A DNA stretch of 10,486 nucleotides, taken from SIAJ01 sp036266155 (GTDB taxonomy: Bacteria > Planctomycetota > Planctomycetia > Gemmatales > Gemmataceae). Below, one piece after another: positions 7,163 to 10,486 of the stretch. How positions within the stretch are numbered: position 1 is the first letter of the stretch; each line of letters starts with the position of its first letter. The translations under genes were made by a program, and so were the position numbers. The stretch covers positions 1 through 10,486 of the forward strand of contig DATANR010000174.1 of NCBI GenBank assembly GCA_036266155.1, in the 5' to 3' direction. The notes under the pieces were generated by a model that was given only the letters and a program-made list of their open reading frames with translations, made no database searches and was not told where the DNA came from.

Positions 7163-10100
7163 TCAATCGGGGACTGGGTAGACCTGTTTCAGTCGTTCCT
7201 CAAGTGCCGCCCATGCGGTTGGTTGGTCCATTCCGTCAATCTCGAGCGCGCTGGTCCTGCCGGTCCGCACGTCATAGGTCGCCGCGCTAATGGGTTGTTC
7301 GTCAAATTGCTTGCCGACGACCCACGCTTCCAGCACGCGAACGGCCGGGAGGCGACCTTCGCCGCAGTCGAGCGTGAGCAAATGCCAGCCATCTGATTCC
7401 TTCCAGAGGAAGTCGATGGTGCCCCGAAGGCACGGGCGATCCGCGCTCGTGCCTTCGACGGGCCAAGGCGCAACGTACTCGACATTGCGTAACAGTCTGT
7501 CGGCTCCTCGCAGGCGGGATGCCCAGGGGGATCCTGCAAACAGAGACAACCGTTCGGAGCCTTCGGGCAACCAGGTCAGGTTCCATTGTCGAAGGGCCAC
7601 ACGGAATTCGCCCTGTTCGTCGAGTTGCTCGAGAGCCGTCACGGGCACGATTGCCGGCCACCGCTTCGGCCGAATTGGTGCGATGTTCCAACGGCTGAAT
7701 TCGGGAGGCTCGGCATCTTCGCCAGTCGGTTTCGATGGCAACGCGGCAACGGGCTCAACCACACGCACTCGGACCGTTGGTCGCTCCGCGGCCGCAATCG
7801 ATTGATCGAGACATTTCCCTGTTGCTAGGTGGTAGCGTTCGCCCAGCGCCAGCATCCATGAATTCGGCGCTTTGGTCGGCACCGGGCTGTCTGCTTGGGA
7901 GACCGTCGGCAACGCTTCGGGCAATCCGGCAGACAACACGAGAAGATCGCGTGCTCGCGTACAGGCCACGTACAGCACGCGCAAGTCTTCGTGCCAATCC
8001 GCTACCGCCTCCGCCTTCTGGCCGAGTTCGTGCGCGAAGTCGGTGAACAGGGGCGGGTCCTCATTCGGCGGCCGGGCGATGCAGCCCCCCAGTTCGCGGC
8101 TCCAGCGTGCGGTCGCCGCCCGTCCGCCCAGACCGCGGGCGGCCAGGTCGGGCACAAAAACCACGGGAAATTCCAGGCCCTTCGCCTGATGAATGCTCAT
8201 GATCTTGACAACGTCCGCATTCTCCGGCTGCGTGGCGGCCTGCTCCTCGCGTGGTTGATTGGTTACCAGATTACCGAGTTGAGCAATGAACTCGGCCAGG
8301 CCAAATCGGCCAGAACTGTCGAACGTGCGGGCGAGGTCGATCAGCTTCCACAGGTTGGCCAGTTTGCGGTCGCCGAGAAACTCGAATTGCATGGCCGCGT
8401 CGTAACCCGTGTCGGCAAAGATGACGCCAATGAGCCGAGCGATTGGCAAGCGATCCTTCAATGTGCGCCACTTGGTCAGCAATTTGGCGATGCGTTCGGC
8501 ACGCGGTCGCTGGTCGGCGGCAAGGCTGGCCGTACGTTCCGAATCGAACAAGCCGGCCCACAAGCCCTCGGGCTGCATCGCCAACAGGACGAGGCTATCG
8601 TCGGCGAGGCAGCCCAACGGCGACCGCAAAGTTCCCGCCAACGCGAGTGAATCATCCGGGTTTTCCAGCGTGCGCAGCACGTTGAGCAGGTCGTAAATCT
8701 CTTGCTGCGCGAAGAAAGCCCGCCCGCCGACGAGGTAGTAGTCCAGCCCGTGGTGACGCAGTGCTGCCTCGTAAAGCGACACGTTGCTCATCGAGCGAAA
8801 CAGGAGCACGACGTCGCCGAGGTCCACTTTTCGGGGCGGGCCGTTGTCAACGAAGATGCGCGGAGTCGGCGACGCGATCAGTTCGACGATGTGACGGGCA
8901 ATCGCGTCGGCCTCGCGGGCGCGAATCTCGGCCGCGGACTCACGATCAACTTCAGCGGCTGGAACCGACCAGAGGAACTCTACACACGGCTCGATGCCGA
9001 CGGCCGGGACGTGCGTGTCCAGCGGTTCGTATTCGGGAAAACGCCGCGAGCACAAGGCGTTGACGAAGTGCAGAATCCCCGGCTGCGAACGGTAGTTCTT
9101 TGTCAGCGATAGTTGCCCGGTCACTGGCACGGACTGTCGCAGTCGTTCGAAGAGCGCGACCTCGGCGCCGCGAAATCGGTAGATCGACTGCTTGGCGTCG
9201 CCGACCGCAAACAACTTGTTGCCCTCAATGCTCACGCCGCGCAACATTTCGACCAGCTCCATCTGGACCGGGTCCGTGTCCTGCATTTCGTCGAGCAACA
9301 GGAAGCGGTAGCGTTTTTGCAGCGATTCGCGAACTGCTTTATGGTCGCGCAACAGATCGCGGGCGAGGACGAGCAGGTCCTGAAAGTCGACGACGCCCGC
9401 GCGGGACTTGGACGCTTGATATGCTTCGACTACCGTCAGCGCCACCCGTGTGAAGCGCTGGCCAATGATCGCCGCTTCTTCGACTCCGTCAGGTTCCTCC
9501 ATCCACAGCGCCAGTTTCTCGGGCAGGTCTTTGCGAAACTCGCTCATCGCGCCTTTGATGGTCTCGTAGGCCTCAGCGCTAGGCCAAGCTTCCGCTTTCT
9601 CCTTGCCAACCTTTGCGGTTTCGCACAGTTCGTCGACCGCGGCCGCGAGGTCCGTGGCCTCAGCCAGCTTTGGCAAGCCGTCCAGAATCTGGCGCACGTT
9701 CTGGCGCATGACGGGACCGACGCATTCGGTTGTTTCGAACAGGTTGATGAGGTGAACGATCTTCGGCGCCGCCGCGAGCAAATACTCAATCCAAGTGGGA
9801 AGCAAGGCCGTGCGCGTCGGACCGCTCCACTCATTCGCAATGGCGGTTGGCGATTTCTTGAGCCAAATGGTCCACGCGGTTGTGTCACGTTCCTTGATGA
9901 GGCTCTGCACCGCTCCGACGACGGCATGCCAACCGTACAAGACGATCAGTTCACGCAGGTCCTGGCCGGCCGGAACTTCGGCGGTCAGCAAATTTTGCAG
10001 CGTGTCGCGCAGGGCATCGGCTCGCAGCGTGTCCGCAAGGACTTCTTCCAGCACTTCAAAATGTGGATCGAGGCCGGCGGTGACGGCGAATTGCCGCAAC

Positions 10101-10420
10101 AAGTCGCCGCAGAACGAGTGGATCGTTTGAATCGGCGCGGTTTCGAGATCGCGCAGATGATCGGCCCATGCCGAGTCCGTCGGGTTCTTCGCAAGTTCAC
10201 GCGAAACCGCATCGCGGATCTTGCCGCGCATCTGCCGGGCGGCTCGATCTGTGAATGTGATTGCAACAATTTGCCCGACGCTGACGCCGTCGCGCTGCAA
10301 ATGCGAGAGATAGCGCTGGGTCAGGACCGTCGTCTTTCCGCATCCCGCTCCGGACGAGAGGACGACGGACGAGGAGCGCGCGTCGATGGCGTCGAGTTGT
10401 TGGCGCGTGAAGTCCGGCAC
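7163..10420 (-). CDS. addA: UvrD/AddA-type superfamily 1 DNA helicase, degenerate nuclease
   Basis: A 1085-residue helicase of the AddA/RecB branch, which unwinds DNA from double-strand ends during recombinational repair. Counting from the GTG at 10420: Q-motif FTRQQLDAI (4-12), Walker A SGAGCGKTT (23-31), motif Ia AITFTDRAA (53-61), TIHSFCGDLLRQF (99-111), motif II LLLDEMQDTD (374-383), motif III AVGDAKQSIYRFRGA (405-419), NYRS (442-445), motif V IMSIHQAKGLEF (740-751) and motif VI LRVLYVACTRARD (813-825). All look functional. The C-terminus keeps the RecB-nuclease landmark RGTID (Asp1003), but the expected D-Y-K reads D-C-G (1018-1020), so the catalytic lysine is missing and nuclease activity is doubtful. 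Size is near AddA (about 1230) and RecB (1180). No addB-like or recC-like partner lies inside the window, so the exact subfamily is uncertain. The frame stays open to a GTG at 10474, but that start falls in a hairpin repeat, and MPDFTRQQ is the natural family-like N-terminus. Confidence 0.93.
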   Translation of the reverse strand: MPDFTRQQLDAIDARSSSVVLSSGAGCGKTTVLTQRYLSHLQRDGVSVGQIVAITFTDRAARQMRGKIRDAVSRELAKNPTDSAWADHLRDLETAPIQTIHSFCGDLLRQFAVTAGLDPHFEVLEEVLADTLRADALRDTLQNLLTAEVPAGQDLRELIVLYGWHAVVGAVQSLIKERDTTAWTIWLKKSPTAIANEWSGPTRTALLPTWIEYLLAAAPKIVHLINLFETTECVGPVMRQNVRQILDGLPKLAEATDLAAAVDELCETAKVGKEKAEAWPSAEAYETIKGAMSEFRKDLPEKLALWMEEPDGVEEAAIIGQRFTRVALTVVEAYQASKSRAGVVDFQDLLVLARDLLRDHKAVRESLQKRYRFLLLDEMQDTDPVQMELVEMLRGVSIEGNKLFAVGDAKQSIYRFRGAEVALFERLRQSVPVTGQLSLTKNYRSQPGILHFVNALCSRRFPEYEPLDTHVPAVGIEPCVEFLWSVPAAEVDRESAAEIRAREADAIARHIVELIASPTPRIFVDNGPPRKVDLGDVVLLFRSMSNVSLYEAALRHHGLDYYLVGGRAFFAQQEIYDLLNVLRTLENPDDSLALAGTLRSPLGCLADDSLVLLAMQPEGLWAGLFDSERTASLAADQRPRAERIAKLLTKWRTLKDRLPIARLIGVIFADTGYDAAMQFEFLGDRKLANLWKLIDLARTFDSSGRFGLAEFIAQLGNLVTNQPREEQAATQPENADVVKIMSIHQAKGLEFPVVFVPDLAARGLGGRAATARWSRELGGCIARPPNEDPPLFTDFAHELGQKAEAVADWHEDLRVLYVACTRARDLLVLSAGLPEALPTVSQADSPVPTKAPNSWMLALGERYHLATGKCLDQSIAAAERPTVRVRVVEPVAALPSKPTGEDAEPPEFSRWNIAPIRPKRWPAIVPVTALEQLDEQGEFRVALRQWNLTWLPEGSERLSLFAGSPWASRLRGADRLLRNVEYVAPWPVEGTSADRPCLRGTIDFLWKESDGWHLLTLDCGEGRLPAVRVLEAWVVGKQFDEQPISAATYDVRTGRTSALEIDGMDQPTAWAALEERLKQVYPVPD

Positions 10421-10437
10421 GAAAATAGGATAGCGAC

Positions 10438-10486
10438 GGCGAGCGGAGCCGCGTAAGCGGCCCGATGGTGTCACTATCGGGCCGCT
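10438..10486 (+). repeat. Intergenic palindromic repeat, right copy
   Basis: GGCGAGCG (10438-10445), five bases, GCGTAAGC (10451-10458), running into a perfect 11-bp inverted repeat (arms 10456-10466 and 10476-10486, nine-base interior). The two blocks and their spacing are identical to the copy at 53-33 on the minus strand. The right arm may continue past the window edge. The element lies just upstream of the helicase GTG at 10420 and covers the longer alternative start at 10474. It could serve as the terminator of an upstream gene, or be a dispersed REP-like element. Confidence 0.65.

Noticed and set aside
9113..10456. A 447-codon open frame on the plus strand opposite the helicase
   Set aside because: It lies antisense to a gene with all SF1 helicase motifs. 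The predicted protein has shadow-like composition rich in Arg, Gln and His and no recognisable domain; long antisense frames are common opposite GC-rich genes.
1..10486. CRISPR array, tRNA, rRNA or transposase gene
   Set aside because: No regularly spaced direct repeats, cloverleaf-like segments, rRNA-like sequence or transposase motifs were seen on either strand; the only repeats are the two edge elements and short hairpins.

Overview
The window reads as a piece of a GC-rich, Gram-negative-type bacterial chromosome. My best guess is a planctomycete (Pirellulales-like). This rests on a very large uncharacterised protein of a type I associate with that phylum, weak or absent Shine-Dalgarno sites at several starts, and short intergenic palindromic repeats at both edges. 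No rRNA, tRNA, CRISPR, transposase or phage gene is visible. The taxonomic call is inference.

Layout: all five protein genes lie on the minus strand, so transcription runs from right to left. In that order they are: (1) a UvrD/AddA-type superfamily 1 DNA helicase (10420-7163) with intact helicase motifs but a degenerate C-terminal nuclease; (2) acetyl-CoA synthetase (7092-5134), complete, with its own likely promoter and ribosome binding site; (3) a 1159-residue protein of unknown function (5084-1605), with a mixed N-terminal half, a charged Pro/Lys linker and a long helical, TPR-like C-terminal half; (4) a calcineurin-like metallophosphoesterase of the broad LpxH-like family (1493-780); (5) a LolD/MacB-type ABC transporter ATPase (734-60). 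The gaps are 70, 49, 111 and 45 bp. The order does not suggest one pathway: DNA repair, acetate activation, an unknown, a phosphoesterase and an export ATPase. Genes 2 and 3, and genes 4 and 5, are close enough to be co-transcribed. There is no gene-free stretch longer than 300 bases.

The two window edges (1-53 and 10438-10486) carry copies of one short repeat: the same two 8-base blocks separated by exactly 5 bases, each followed by an inverted repeat, in outward-facing orientation. The right copy covers the upstream end of the longest possible helicase frame, so I place the helicase start at the GTG at 10420.

The most interesting items are the unknown 1159-residue protein, a sharp GC change inside it (about 69% to about 53% near position 3060, with the lower value continuing through the phosphoesterase gene), the paired edge repeats, and the loss of the nuclease lysine in the helicase. 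No complete, recognisable multi-gene defence or signalling system is visible.
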